Of a DNA stretch of 64,000 bases, positions 53,713 through 63,645 are shown piece after piece (positions within the stretch are counted from its first letter, which is position 1; each line of letters starts with the position of its first letter). Both the position numbers and the translations under genes were made by a program. The notes beneath the pieces are model-generated. The model saw only the letters and a list, made by a program, of their open reading frames with translations, was not told the DNA's origin and did not search any database. Origin of the DNA: Aureispira sp045105775 (GTDB lineage Bacteria; Bacteroidota; Bacteroidia; Chitinophagales; Saprospiraceae); assembly GCA_045105775.1 (NCBI GenBank), contig JBGCDW010000116.1, forward strand, positions 1 through 64,000, written 5' to 3'.

Positions 53713-54963
53713 ATGGCTTTGCCTGCTGTTATTATCTGTGCCTCGCATAGTTTTAAAGATCCATTGTTTAATGGTTTGATGTATCAATACTTACTGGAGC
53801 ATCAACGCCAATCTCCACAAGCTTTTTGTTATCATATTATAACAGAAGAACAGCAAGCCTATGCCCTACCAGCAGCCGAGCAAAAGCAATTGCAAGCACA
53901 ATTGGCCCAACAAAACATACAATGGCATCCACTCCCCTACAGAGGTGGTCGATTTATTCTATTTAAAAAACTGTGGAATTTTATACGGCTCTTTTTTAAA
54001 TTATGGGGTATTAAACGAAAGGAAAAAGTAAAACTAATAGTAGGTTTTCTAGCTATTGCGGGGGGCTATGCTTTTTTGATTAGTCGAATTTTGCGTCTTC
54101 GCTTGTTGGTTTTTTGCTTTGAACCACATAGTTTATATATGAAGGAGTTTGGCATTTGGTCGGCACAATCCTTAAAATACAACATACTACATCAAGTAGA
54201 AGTTTGGCAAGCGACCAAAGCAGATTATGTCACTGCTCCTACCAAACATACGGTTCAACTTCTCAAAGATTGGCATTCCAAAGCCAACATTTCAAGAATT
54301 CCTATCTCTGTAGATACCGATAAATTTAGCTTTTCGGCAGCAGCACGCACTAGAATACGCCAGGAAAACGGTGTACCCGACGGACGCTATGCCATCTTGT
54401 ATTTGGGCAAGTTTGGAGGCATTTATTATTCGGCTCAAGAAGTAGCTGAATTTTGCAAACGACTGCTCGACGCAGAGCCAACTTTATTTTTCTTTACCAT
54501 TTCGCCCACCCCATCCGATGAAGTAGAACAAGCGTATTTGGCAGCAGGCTTACAGCCCAGTGATTTTGTTGTGCTCAATAAGATTCCTTACAGTCAAATT
54601 GAAGACTATATATCTGCCTGTGATATGGGCATGGTAGCCATTCCCCCCTTAGATTCGCAACGTTACAGAACACCTGTCAAGATTGGCAATTACTTGGCTT
54701 GTGGCTTGCCTATTTTGCTTAACAAAGGCATTGCAGATGATGATGACATGGCAGAGGAGGAAAATGTAGGCGTTGTTTTTGACAGTCTAACGCAAGTAGA
54801 TCTTAACCTTCCGTTACAGCAGTTACAACAACTCATGCAGGAAGATCTACAGCAACTACGGGCGCGTTGCCGAACGGCTGCCATTCATCACAGAGGGCTA
54901 CAAAATTCCGTAGATGTCCTGCTAGAAATATTTGAAGAGGTTTATCTTCCTACTTCATTGTAA
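53713..54963 (+). CDS. Glycosyltransferase family 4-like
   Basis: The 416-residue GT-B protein has an N-terminal acceptor half with a basic, hydrophobic segment (about 95-130, KKLWNFIRLFFKLWGIKRK and LLVFCFEPH) that may touch the membrane. The nucleotide-sugar half shows ILYLGKFGGIYY, FTISPTP, the DMGMVAIPPL and RTPVKIGNYLACGLPILLN stretch with its usual Lys/Gly core. It is the fourth glycosyltransferase of the operon. Confidence 0.88.
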   Translation: MALPAVIICASHSFKDPLFNGLMYQYLLEHQRQSPQAFCYHIITEEQQAYALPAAEQKQLQAQLAQQNIQWHPLPYRGGRFILFKKLWNFIRLFFKLWGIKRKEKVKLIVGFLAIAGGYAFLISRILRLRLLVFCFEPHSLYMKEFGIWSAQSLKYNILHQVEVWQATKADYVTAPTKHTVQLLKDWHSKANISRIPISVDTDKFSFSAAARTRIRQENGVPDGRYAILYLGKFGGIYYSAQEVAEFCKRLLDAEPTLFFFTISPTPSDEVEQAYLAAGLQPSDFVVLNKIPYSQIEDYISACDMGMVAIPPLDSQRYRTPVKIGNYLACGLPILLNKGIADDDDMAEEENVGVVFDSLTQVDLNLPLQQLQQLMQEDLQQLRARCRTAAIHHRGLQNSVDVLLEIFEEVYLPTSL

Positions 54964-54979
54964 TAATTATAATACTAAT

Positions 54980-55906
54980 ATGGCAACAGTTCTCCTAACA
55001 GGTGGCACGGGTTTTATTGGCTCGCACATCGTAGAAGCCTTGCTCCTACAAGGGCACCAACTAAGTGTGCTCACCTCTAGTTCGAGCATTCATCCCAATA
55101 TCCAACCTTATCAAGATCAATTACAGTTGTTAAGAGGGAATTTTGGCAATGAGCGATTGATGCAACAGTACTTGCAGGGCGTGGATTATTTGATTCATGT
55201 GGCTTGGACTACGGTGCCCAAAACGGCCACTGAAAACCCTATTTATGATGCACAAAGCAATCTTATTGGGGGCTTGCATTTGTTAGAAGCTGCAGTCAAG
55301 GCAACGGTCAAAAAGGTGATTTTTATCTCTACAGGGGGTGCCTTATATGGCCCACCACAATACATTCCTGTAGATGAAGCACATCCCTTGCATCCCATCT
55401 CGGCTTATGGAACGTCCAAATTAGCCTTTGAGCGTTATTTGCATTTTTATTATGAGAATAAAGGATTGGATTACAACATATTTAGAGTAGCCAATGCTTA
55501 TGGCCCACGCCAAAACTTGACCAAAAATCAAGGAGTTATTGGGATTTGGCTGCAAAAAATACAACAGCAACAAGCTATCGAAATTTGGGGAGATGGCAGC
55601 ATTGTTCGCGATTATGTGTACGTAGCCGATGTGGCCCAAGTAGTCGTCCAAAGCCTCGCTTATCAAGGGCTGCAAAAAATCTTTAATGTCGGTTCTGGCC
55701 AAGGCTATTCTTTGAATGAAATTCTTGCCGCTTGCCAAACCACCAGCCAACAAAGCCCCACCGTACATTATCTCAAAGGACGTAGTTTTGATGTGCCTGT
55801 TAATATCTTATCTATTGAGCGTGTTAAAACGGTTTTAGATTGGACTCCCTCTACCAATTTAGAGGTAGGTATTCAGACTACTTGGAATTGGTTATTGACT
55901 CAGTAG
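54980..55906 (+). CDS. NAD-dependent epimerase/dehydratase
   Basis: I choose the ATG at 54980, which opens on the Rossmann motif TGGTGFIGSHIVEAL; a longer frame from 54932 would overlap the previous gene. The 308-residue extended SDR has ISTGGALYGP, catalytic Tyr-x3-Lys in YGTSKLAFER and RVANAYGPRQNL. It resembles UDP-glucose 4-epimerase-type enzymes and should supply a sugar donor to the operon. It is the last gene before a strong terminator. Confidence 0.93.
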   Translation: MATVLLTGGTGFIGSHIVEALLLQGHQLSVLTSSSSIHPNIQPYQDQLQLLRGNFGNERLMQQYLQGVDYLIHVAWTTVPKTATENPIYDAQSNLIGGLHLLEAAVKATVKKVIFISTGGALYGPPQYIPVDEAHPLHPISAYGTSKLAFERYLHFYYENKGLDYNIFRVANAYGPRQNLTKNQGVIGIWLQKIQQQQAIEIWGDGSIVRDYVYVADVAQVVVQSLAYQGLQKIFNVGSGQGYSLNEILAACQTTSQQSPTVHYLKGRSFDVPVNILSIERVKTVLDWTPSTNLEVGIQTTWNWLLTQ

Positions 55907-56232
55907 AACCAAAAAAGAGAAATTAAACCCAAAATGGGAACAATTAAAACAAAATTTTATATACAAACAATTGACTAGTAAATAAAATTTCGTTTGGCAC
56001 TTTATTGGAACTAGGTAAATCAACTTAACAAGTTCAAAAAAAAACAAAATGCTTAGTAAGTAAGTATTTTACAAAATAAAAAAATGGTTTTGATTGGAAA
56101 ATAACAAGGTCGGGAAGCCTCAAACATTTTCAGGGAAACAATTATTACCAGAGGGAAAACATAAAACTCCAAAAAGTCGGGAAACTTTTTGGAGTTTTTT
56201 TTATGCCTAAAATGAACGAAGATATACGGAAC
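55907..56232. other. Intergenic stretch between convergent operons
   Basis: I see no gene. It contains the terminator at 56163-56200 and A-rich DNA around 55920-56060. Confidence 0.6.
56163..56200 (+). terminator. Terminator of the polysaccharide operon
   Basis: AAAACTCCAAAAAG pairs with CTTTTTGGAGTTTT and is followed by a long T run. It lies about 260 bases after the last gene and could also stop pyrG transcripts from the other side. Confidence 0.85.
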
Positions 56233-56276
56233 TGTATACGATAGATACAACAGATCTGTTGTATCTATCGTATACA
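56233..56276. repeat. Perfect 44-base palindrome over the pyrG stop codon
   Basis: Two exact 22-base arms meet at the centre (AACAGATCTGTT) without a loop. The pyrG stop codon (56265-56267) lies inside the right arm. There is no T run after it on the minus strand, so a plain terminator is not likely. Confidence 0.75.
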
Positions 56277-57860
56277 ATGTTTAACAAAATCTACAAATAA
56301 AGGGTGTGGATTCTCTACCGTGCTCTTATATTCGGGATGAAACTGCACCCCCACAAACCAATTGTGTTCAGGAATTTCAACAACCTCGACCAAATTACTT
56401 TTGGGGTTGATCCCTGTAGACTGTAAACCTGCTTCTTTAAATTTTTCTAAGAATTCGTTGTTAAACTCATAACGATGCCTATGACGCTCCTGAATATGGC
56501 TTCGTTTGTAAATGCTCTTAACTTTAGAATCGGGCATTAAATCGCAAGGATAGGCTCCTAAGCGCATCGTTCCCCCTTTCTTGTGTATTTGCTTCTGATC
56601 TGCCATCAGACTAATGACAGGATACTTTGTATTTTCGTTCATTTCGGTAGAAGAAGCACTTTTGAGGCCTAATACATTGCGTGCAAACTCTACCACAGCA
56701 CACTGCATTCCCAAACAAATACCAAAGAAAGGCAAGTTGTTTTCTCTGGCATACTGAATAGCTATAATTTTGCCCTCAATACCACGCTCTCCAAATCCAG
56801 GAGCTACCAAAATACCGTCTAACTCTTCTAATTTATTTTCTATATTATTAACCGTAAGCGCGTCCGAACTAATAGGAACGACTTGTACTTTGCATTCATT
56901 GGCAACACCTGCATGTACAAAAGCCTCCAATATAGATTTGTATGCATCCTGCAATTCGATGTACTTTCCAATCAATCCAATTCGGATTTCATGCACAGGG
57001 TTCTTGAGATGGCCGAGGAATTTTTTCCATTTTCTCAAATCAGGCTCACGGAGATCTGCTAGACGCAACTTGGAAATAACAGTGAGGTCTAATTTTTCTT
57101 TGAGCATAAGAATAGGTACATCATAAATACTCTCTGCATCTCTTGCTTCGATAACTGCATGGGGGCCCAAATTGCAAAACAAGGATAATTTACGACGAAT
57201 GTTGGAACTTAGTGGGTGTTCGGTACGACAAACTAATATATCGGGTTGTACACCAGCACTCAATAATTCCTTTACAGAATGTTGGGTGGGTTTGGTTTTG
57301 AGTTCTCCTGCTGCACTTAAAAACGGTACCAAAGTCAAGTGTATGGTCAAACAATTATCCGTTCCCAGTTCCCAACGCATTTGGCGAATGGCTTCTACAT
57401 AAGGCAACGATTCAATATCTCCTACGGTACCACCAATTTCTGTAATAACAATATCATAATCCCCTGTATTCGTAATCAATTGCATTCTGCGTTTGATTTC
57501 GTCTGTAATATGAGGAATGATTTGTACGGTTTTACCCAGATACGCTCCTTCGCGTTCACGATTGATAACCGTCTGGTAAATTCGTCCTGTAGTTACGTTA
57601 TTGGCCTGAGAAGTAGGCATATTCAAAAAACGCTCATAATGCCCCAGGTCCAAATCTGTTTCTGCACCATCATCTGTTACAAAACATTCCCCATGTTCAT
57701 AGGGGTTGAGTGTACCAGGGTCAACATTGATGTAAGGGTCAAATTTTTGGATGGTAACAGAAAAGCCGCGCGCTTGTAATAATTTGGCCGTAGAGGCCGC
57801 AATAATTCCTTTGCCAAGAGAAGAACTAACTCCTCCTGTTACAAAAATATACTTTGCCAT
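56265..57860 (-). CDS. pyrG: CTP synthase
   Basis: The 531-residue enzyme makes CTP from UTP with glutamine and ATP. The synthase half starts YIFVTGGVSSSLGKGI with its P-loop, and has DPYINVDPGTLNPYEHGECFVTDDG and EIGGTVGDIES. The glutaminase half has FGICLGMQCAVVEFARN with catalytic Cys and the final His/Glu in GVQFHPEYKS. Length and motifs are normal. Its promoter is at 57936-57964 and its stop codon lies in a 44-base palindrome. Confidence 0.99.
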   Translation of the reverse strand: MAKYIFVTGGVSSSLGKGIIAASTAKLLQARGFSVTIQKFDPYINVDPGTLNPYEHGECFVTDDGAETDLDLGHYERFLNMPTSQANNVTTGRIYQTVINREREGAYLGKTVQIIPHITDEIKRRMQLITNTGDYDIVITEIGGTVGDIESLPYVEAIRQMRWELGTDNCLTIHLTLVPFLSAAGELKTKPTQHSVKELLSAGVQPDILVCRTEHPLSSNIRRKLSLFCNLGPHAVIEARDAESIYDVPILMLKEKLDLTVISKLRLADLREPDLRKWKKFLGHLKNPVHEIRIGLIGKYIELQDAYKSILEAFVHAGVANECKVQVVPISSDALTVNNIENKLEELDGILVAPGFGERGIEGKIIAIQYARENNLPFFGICLGMQCAVVEFARNVLGLKSASSTEMNENTKYPVISLMADQKQIHKKGGTMRLGAYPCDLMPDSKVKSIYKRSHIQERHRHRYEFNNEFLEKFKEAGLQSTGINPKSNLVEVVEIPEHNWFVGVQFHPEYKSTVENPHPLFVDFVKHCIR

Positions 57861-57935
57861 GATGTGATGCAGTGAGTTGAAAAAGTTAAGTTGTTGTTAT
57901 ACAACAGCCCTATGTAGCTTACAAACCAATGCTCG

Positions 57936-57964
57936 CAAATGTACTTTTTTTTTCCTAGAAACAA
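57936..57964 (-). promoter_or_regulatory. Promoter of pyrG
   Basis: The minus strand reads TACATTTG (57943-57936) with a TTG 18 bases upstream (57964-57962), matching the Bacteroidota -33/-7 pattern. It predicts a leader of about 70 bases. Confidence 0.6.
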
Positions 57965-58116
57965 GCGTCTGTATAGGGTTTATTCGTTTCTAAAATTTTT
58001 CTACAACTTATGCCACCAAAGAAGAAAGAATTATAATTCTAATAAGTACACCCATGCTGTTTTTAATGCGCTACAAAAGCATCCAACAACATGGGTATAG
58101 TGCATACCAAATGCAC

Positions 58117-58884
58117 TTATTTGGGTACAGATTCACAGGGTACTTGACCAGAAGATTGGCCATTCACTTCATAATCATATACATTATTATAGACCTTATA
58201 CGCATTCTCATAACTAGCTCCATTAAAACTTTGAACGACTCGATAAAGTCTAAAAAAGCAGCCTTTTTTATTGCGTCCAAATGCTATAACACCTACTTGA
58301 CGATGTAATACGACTCCTGTTAGCTCATTCCGAACAATTTCATAATTGCGACTACCAATAATTACTTTATGATAATCACTATCAGGATTACTAGATTGTA
58401 ATGTTCTCAAAGTGGATGTTTCGAGTGCTGGATTAGACATACCTGCTGCTAAGTAAGATTGAGAAAGTGTTTTTGTTTTGTTTTCTTTGGTAACCCTTAT
58501 TTTGACACTTCCTTCTGCCATAGGAGGCGTGCTAAATTGTTCATTGCCATTGTACCCTTCTACTCGTATCATTAAAATATGCTCTCCTTCTGTAAGCATA
58601 TCATTGTTTTCGGCCAACACCTTGGCGCTGTACAATTTTCCTAGAGTGCTTACACAACCTTTACTTGGAGAGAATACACACTCTTCCCAGATCAAATCAT
58701 TTTCAGGATTTGTTTCAAACATAATGGTTTGGTGTTCATCATCATCAACAGTAATCGTGATTTTCCCCACCCGATTTTGATTGGTGTAGTAGGTTCCAGG
58801 CTCAACAGTTGTCTTTTGAGTGTAACCATAATTGATAATGGTCAATAGTAATAATACCACTAAGAATTGTTTTTTAGTTTTCAT
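58117..58884 (-). CDS. Secreted protein of unknown function
   Basis: The 255-residue protein has a clear signal peptide (MKTKKQFLVVLLLLTIINYGYTQ). The mature part looks like a beta-sandwich (strands VGKITITVDDD, HILMIRVEGY, VKIRVTKENKTK) with a second region (about 175-240) containing VIIGSRNYEIVRNELTG and GRNKKGCFFRLYRV. Three or four cysteines could form disulfides. I do not recognise the family. It has its own promoter (58951-58979) and no operon partner. Confidence 0.75.
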   Translation of the reverse strand: MKTKKQFLVVLLLLTIINYGYTQKTTVEPGTYYTNQNRVGKITITVDDDEHQTIMFETNPENDLIWEECVFSPSKGCVSTLGKLYSAKVLAENNDMLTEGEHILMIRVEGYNGNEQFSTPPMAEGSVKIRVTKENKTKTLSQSYLAAGMSNPALETSTLRTLQSSNPDSDYHKVIIGSRNYEIVRNELTGVVLHRQVGVIAFGRNKKGCFFRLYRVVQSFNGASYENAYKVYNNVYDYEVNGQSSGQVPCESVPK

Positions 58885-58950
58885 TTTTTTGTATTGAATT
58901 GATTGTGAATTTATTTTAAATTACCATGAGTGAAATCAGATAACCCAATA

Positions 58951-58979
58951 CAAAAATATAGCGCACTGTACAAAACAAA
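58951..58979 (-). promoter_or_regulatory. Bacteroidota-type promoter
   Basis: On the minus strand, TTTG (58979-58976), 17 bases, then TATTTTTG (58958-58951). Same spacing as the element at 21295. It lies about 65 bases before the secreted protein gene at 58884. Confidence 0.65.
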
Positions 58980-59179
58980 CTACTTCATTTATATTCGCTC
59001 ATATCTACATCAAATTCGATCACAATGGAGGCATTTTCGAATAATGCTCCCTTTATAAAAATCTCTTTTATAGCATCCAATTGTGATTACGCCCTGCAAA
59101 ACATCTTATAATTTTCTATCTTGGAGTATATTGTTATTGAGAACAAAGCAACTACTTCTTCTATCTTAACCCATCCAAT

Positions 59180-60313
59180 ATGCGTTCATTAATTTTTTGC
59201 TCCATTTTGTTTTTACTCTATGCCTGCCAAGGCAATAAAAAAATTACCAACAAGTCTATTGATGAGTTGGAGGATCTGCAACAGTTACTAGATAAAGTGA
59301 GAATGCAATACAAGATGCCTGCTATGGCTGCTGCTATAGTACGCAGCAATCAAGTAGAAGTAGCCGTATCTGGAGAGCGTAGATTAGGTAGTAGAATTGC
59401 CGTTCAGCTAGAGGATCGCTTTCATTTGGGCTCTACCACCAAGGCTTTTACCGCACACTGGGCTGGGGCACTGGTCGAAGCCGGTTTGATTGAGTGGGAA
59501 ACCAAAGTGCTGGATGTTTTTCCGCATTGGAAGGATGATGCTTTTAAAACCTATCACCATATTACCTTATCCGATTTATTGTGCCATAGAGCTTATATTA
59601 AGCCGTTTACAGGCGCACAAGAAATATCACAAGTGCCGCGTTTCCCTGGTAATGCAACCGAGCAAAGACGCGCTTTTGCCAAGTGGCTCATGCGCCAGAA
59701 CCCTGCAAAAATTGGTGCTCAAGATGGCTACACCTACTCTAATGCAGGGTACTCTGTAGCAACAGCCATGCTAGAAAAAATAAGCGAAAGCAGTTGGGAA
59801 ACAGCCGTAGAGGCGGATATTTTGGAACCCCTAGGCATTACAGGGGTATTTGGCTGGCCTACAGATGCCCATCCTGAGCAGCCCTTTGGACACCACTCCA
59901 TTCATCCTTTAGATTCTAATTTGCGCCCTGTTACGGCTAGGAATATGTTTCCCATGCCCAAATTCTTGGCCCCATCAGGAGACTTGAGTTTGTCTATTGG
60001 TGATTATACCAAATTTGTACAGGCGCATCTCAAGGGACTTCGAGGACAAAACAACCTACTCACTAGCAAAACCTATGATTACTTGCACTATGGTCGCGAA
60101 AACTATGCAATGGGTTGGACAAGGTTACTCAAGAAGGAGGTACACATCAGTACACATGATGGCAGTGCAGGCACCTTTTATTCTCACACTAGTATTCTCA
60201 AAGAAAACGACTTAGCTATTGTTATTTTTATTAACGCTTCTAATATTTATGCTGCTAAAGCTGTTTACAGCCTCAAAAAACGCCTAATGGATTTGCACGC
60301 GCCTGATATATAG
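59180..60313 (+). CDS. Serine hydrolase lipoprotein (class C beta-lactamase fold)
   Basis: The 377-residue protein has a lipoprotein signal with lipobox LYAC (Cys16). It shows the class C/PBP motifs: SxxK in HLGSTTKAFTAHW, YxN in YTYSNAGYSV and HxG in HDGSAGTF. It is probably a carboxypeptidase or esterase at the cell envelope rather than a true beta-lactamase; substrate unknown. It is unrelated in C terminus to the T9SS-sorted serine hydrolase at 36031. Confidence 0.93.
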   Translation: MRSLIFCSILFLLYACQGNKKITNKSIDELEDLQQLLDKVRMQYKMPAMAAAIVRSNQVEVAVSGERRLGSRIAVQLEDRFHLGSTTKAFTAHWAGALVEAGLIEWETKVLDVFPHWKDDAFKTYHHITLSDLLCHRAYIKPFTGAQEISQVPRFPGNATEQRRAFAKWLMRQNPAKIGAQDGYTYSNAGYSVATAMLEKISESSWETAVEADILEPLGITGVFGWPTDAHPEQPFGHHSIHPLDSNLRPVTARNMFPMPKFLAPSGDLSLSIGDYTKFVQAHLKGLRGQNNLLTSKTYDYLHYGRENYAMGWTRLLKKEVHISTHDGSAGTFYSHTSILKENDLAIVIFINASNIYAAKAVYSLKKRLMDLHAPDI

Positions 60314-60395
60314 AGCTGGCATTATTTTTTCTAAGTTTATATAAGAAAACTAACCCTACTCTATCCGATCACTTCAATACCTAACCACTACTATT

Positions 60396-61382
60396 ATGAC
60401 AGCTCTGTTTACACAGATGTGGCTACTGATAGGATTGTGCGTACCATTTTTTATGTGTGCACAAGATGTCAGTTTGCCCCATGTTCAATCCCAGTATCTT
60501 TATCAAGCTAAGAACAGCGGCGCGCCTATTTTACGTATTGCTTATGAAGATCAAAAAGTACAATTGCATAGCACACAAGGACGCATTGATTTTTCTCAAG
60601 AAAACATGACCCAACTCTTAGAAGACCACAAACGCACGCATAATCCTATTCGAAATTTGCTGGCTGCTTCCGTACGCTTGCACGCGCCAGCCAACTTGCC
60701 TATATCGTATATCAATGATTTATTTTTTTGGTTGAGAATTGGTGGTTGCAATACACTTTATCTTGCAGTAATAGAAGACATGCAGCCTACAGAAATCCAA
60801 TACTTACGTATTCCAATTGCGCCATTTACACTCTATGATGAAATTTATAAAGATGTAGAAGCGGCACAAAAAGTGCATCCCAACACTAGTTTTTTAGATG
60901 CCAAATTTGACTGGGAATGGTATTTTGAACAGATCAAAACACAGCCTATTGCTTATGTACCAAGTCTTATTCACCCCTTGAGTGTAGAAAAAAGGCAAGT
61001 AGTCTTTCAGGAGCAATTGGTGAATCCAATGGTCTTGAGCACTTTGCTACAAACGGCCTTGGCACAACATTATCAAAACAGCTATAACAAAGCTACCCCA
61101 AAGCAATATTGGAGTTTGCTTATTGAGGTAGAAGCGGCTGTCCAATACCAAGATTTTATAGCGGTGATGGGCAGTATTGTAGAAGGGTATCATCTCTATT
61201 GGGAAGAGTTGGCTTTTGCCAAATACCAACAAACGTACCTAGAATTGGAACCCGAAAAACGCTGGGAGGTACAACAGGCTGCTCCTTTCTTGCCCTTATA
61301 TTATGATAATTTGCAGGCACAAGAATTGGCACCACTTTATGAGTTGACCCCTGCTTTATGGGCTGAATTAAAAGATTATTAG
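60396..61382 (+). CDS. Secreted protein of unknown function
   Basis: The 328-residue protein has a signal peptide (MTALFTQMWLLIGLCVPFFMCAQ) and a mainly helical mature part rich in Tyr, Trp and Gln, with no motif I recognise. It lies 82 bases after the serine hydrolase and before the M61 peptidase, in the same direction, but the two later genes have separate promoter-like DNA. Confidence 0.75.
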   Translation: MTALFTQMWLLIGLCVPFFMCAQDVSLPHVQSQYLYQAKNSGAPILRIAYEDQKVQLHSTQGRIDFSQENMTQLLEDHKRTHNPIRNLLAASVRLHAPANLPISYINDLFFWLRIGGCNTLYLAVIEDMQPTEIQYLRIPIAPFTLYDEIYKDVEAAQKVHPNTSFLDAKFDWEWYFEQIKTQPIAYVPSLIHPLSVEKRQVVFQEQLVNPMVLSTLLQTALAQHYQNSYNKATPKQYWSLLIEVEAAVQYQDFIAVMGSIVEGYHLYWEELAFAKYQQTYLELEPEKRWEVQQAAPFLPLYYDNLQAQELAPLYELTPALWAELKDY

Positions 61383-61466
61383 CCTCCATTTTTTCAAAAA
61401 TTCCTTCTTTGTTGGAACAAATCGGCTATTGGTCGAAAAAGAAGAACCTTCCACTCATCTTGTATG

Positions 61467-61474
61467 TATATTTG
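61467..61474 (+). promoter_or_regulatory. TAnnTTTG promoter of the M61 peptidase gene
   Basis: TATATTTG lies 71 bases before the ATG at 61546. No clear -33 element is seen. Confidence 0.5.
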
Positions 61475-61545
61475 TTTGAAAAGGGTTGAGAACTCCTCTT
61501 TTTGTAACAACCTAATTCCTATACATTTTAAAATACAATACAACA

Positions 61546-63411
61546 ATGAAAAATTTGCTATTCATATGGCTTACACTAGTTAGCTTTCCCCTTTTTGCCC
61601 AAGAGTATCAGTACAAAGTAGATCTAAAGAGTGTCAACAAAGATGAGATAATGGTTGAATTGGCCGTTCCTGTACTCAATAAAAAAGAACTCCTATTTCA
61701 TATGCCTGCAATGGTACCAGGCACTTATAGTGTTTATGACTTTGGTCGCTTTATCTATGATTTTAAAGTGTATGATAAGGAGGGAAATGCTTTGGAATGG
61801 GAGCATCCAGAAGTCAACACTTGGAAAATTCTAAATGGTAAAGCTGTTGCTAAAATTACGTACAAAGTAGAAGATACTTGGGATACCAAAAAACCCAATG
61901 TTATTTTTGAACCTGCTGGAACCAATATTGATGATGATGTTTTTGTTTTTAACAATCATGGTATTTTTGGATATTTTGCAAGCTTCGAAAAATTACCTTT
62001 TCGCTTAGAAATTGACCGTCCAGAAAATCTTTATGGAGGTACTGCCATGAAGCGCGTAGGTGGTGATGCCGATACGGATATTTTCTTGACAGATAACTAC
62101 AATAGTCTAGTAGATAATCCCATTATGTTTGCAAAGCCTGATACGGCCATGCTCCAAATTGGAGAAGCAGAAGTATTGATTCACACCTACTCTCCTACAG
62201 GGCGTGTACAATCAAAAGAATTAGTAGCAGATATTCAACCAATACTAGAAGCTCAACGTGCTTACTTGGGGGGCAAATTACCTGTAGATCGTTACGCCTT
62301 CCTTATCTTTTTAGTGCCAGAAGGCGACTCTTATTTGTCGGGCTCTGCGGGAGCCTTAGAGCACTCTTATTCTTCTTTTTATTGTTTATTTGAGGGCGAA
62401 CCCAGCAGTATTAGCCAAACGGTACGCGATGTAGCAGCACATGAATTTTTCCATATTGTTACCCCTCTAAATATTCACTCCAAAGAAATTCACGACTTTG
62501 ATTTTATCAATCCAAAAATGTCCAAGCACTTGTGGTTGTATGAGGGAGCAACAGAATATGCCGCACAACATGTACAAATCAAACAAGGCTTGGTGCCTTT
62601 GAAGCAATTTCTCAATACCATGAGTCAGAAAATGCGTCAGGCAGCCTTATTCAATCAAAGCATTCCCTTCACTACCTTAAGCGAATTGGCATTGGACGAA
62701 CACAAAAGCCAATATCCCAATGTTTATCTCAAAGGAGCGTTGATTAATATGGTCTTGGATATGCGTTTACGCAGTTTGTCTAATGGAGCCTATGGCATTC
62801 AGAATATGATGGAAGATTTGTCTAAAAAGTATGGAATTGATAAACCGTTCAAAGATAAATGTCTATTCAAAGATATTGGAAAAGTAACAGGCTACCGCAA
62901 AGAGATGAAGGACTTTTTTGGTCGTTATGTGGCTGGTGCCGAAGCCTTGCCTATTGCCGATTACATGGCCGAAATGGGCATAGAATACCAAGAAGAAGGC
63001 ACTGTTGTAGAATTGTCGCAGTTTGGCTTTGATCTCAATACAGGGATTACCTTCAACCGTGGAAAAATGATGATCGAAATCAAAGAAGATGGTATTGATC
63101 CTTTTGGGAAAGATATTATAGGCTTCAAAGGAGGAGATTTATTGTATAAATGGCAAGGTAAGGAATTGACTATTGCGAGTCTACAAAGCGTACTAGGACA
63201 ACACCAAATGGGTTCTAAGGAAGGTGATGATTTATCCGTGGTTGTGTTGCGCAAAAATGATGCAGGAGAATACAAGGAGATGGAATTAGCTGGTGTTTTG
63301 AAAAAAGTGCCTGTAAAAGCCAAACATGTGCTTGCTCCCAAAGACGATGCTACGCCCGAACAATTAGCACTACGCAAAGCTTGGTTGGGAGACTACAAAA
63401 CAGAGTCTTAG
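61546..63411 (+). CDS. M61 family metallopeptidase (glycyl aminopeptidase-like) with PDZ-like domain
   Basis: The 621-residue protein has a signal peptide (MKNLLFIWLTLVSFPLFAQ) and an N-terminal beta domain (MPAMVPGTYSVYDFGRFIYDF). The gluzincin zinc site is HEFFH (about 304-308) with the third ligand Glu in WLYEGATEYAAQH about 30 residues on. A C-terminal PDZ-like domain (about 520-600, FKGGDLLYKWQGKEL) follows. M61 enzymes are aminopeptidases; in Bacteroidota they are periplasmic or surface-associated. The length is normal. Confidence 0.95.
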   Translation: MKNLLFIWLTLVSFPLFAQEYQYKVDLKSVNKDEIMVELAVPVLNKKELLFHMPAMVPGTYSVYDFGRFIYDFKVYDKEGNALEWEHPEVNTWKILNGKAVAKITYKVEDTWDTKKPNVIFEPAGTNIDDDVFVFNNHGIFGYFASFEKLPFRLEIDRPENLYGGTAMKRVGGDADTDIFLTDNYNSLVDNPIMFAKPDTAMLQIGEAEVLIHTYSPTGRVQSKELVADIQPILEAQRAYLGGKLPVDRYAFLIFLVPEGDSYLSGSAGALEHSYSSFYCLFEGEPSSISQTVRDVAAHEFFHIVTPLNIHSKEIHDFDFINPKMSKHLWLYEGATEYAAQHVQIKQGLVPLKQFLNTMSQKMRQAALFNQSIPFTTLSELALDEHKSQYPNVYLKGALINMVLDMRLRSLSNGAYGIQNMMEDLSKKYGIDKPFKDKCLFKDIGKVTGYRKEMKDFFGRYVAGAEALPIADYMAEMGIEYQEEGTVVELSQFGFDLNTGITFNRGKMMIEIKEDGIDPFGKDIIGFKGGDLLYKWQGKELTIASLQSVLGQHQMGSKEGDDLSVVVLRKNDAGEYKEMELAGVLKKVPVKAKHVLAPKDDATPEQLALRKAWLGDYKTES

Positions 63412-63472
63412 GAAGATATACCTTCTAATTGTTCCTTGCCAAAAATAAAGAGCAAAAAAGTATTCATTCAAT

Positions 63473-63507
63473 AATCCCGAATTGTAGCTAATTTACAATT
63501 CGGGATT
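63473..63507 (+). terminator. Terminator of the M61 peptidase gene
   Basis: AATCCCGAATTGTA pairs with TACAATTCGGGATT and is followed by CTTTG, with a short T run. It lies about 60 bases after the stop codon. Confidence 0.7.
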
Positions 63508-63645
63508 CTTTGTAGCAGCTCATAAACAACTCTCCCTATACTGACCAAACACCCCTTCTAGGTATATTCTAAAGAAAATCTACTTGCAAACGTTCATTTT
63601 ATTTCATATATTGAAGTTATCTAAAAGATCGAACACCTTATCTAG

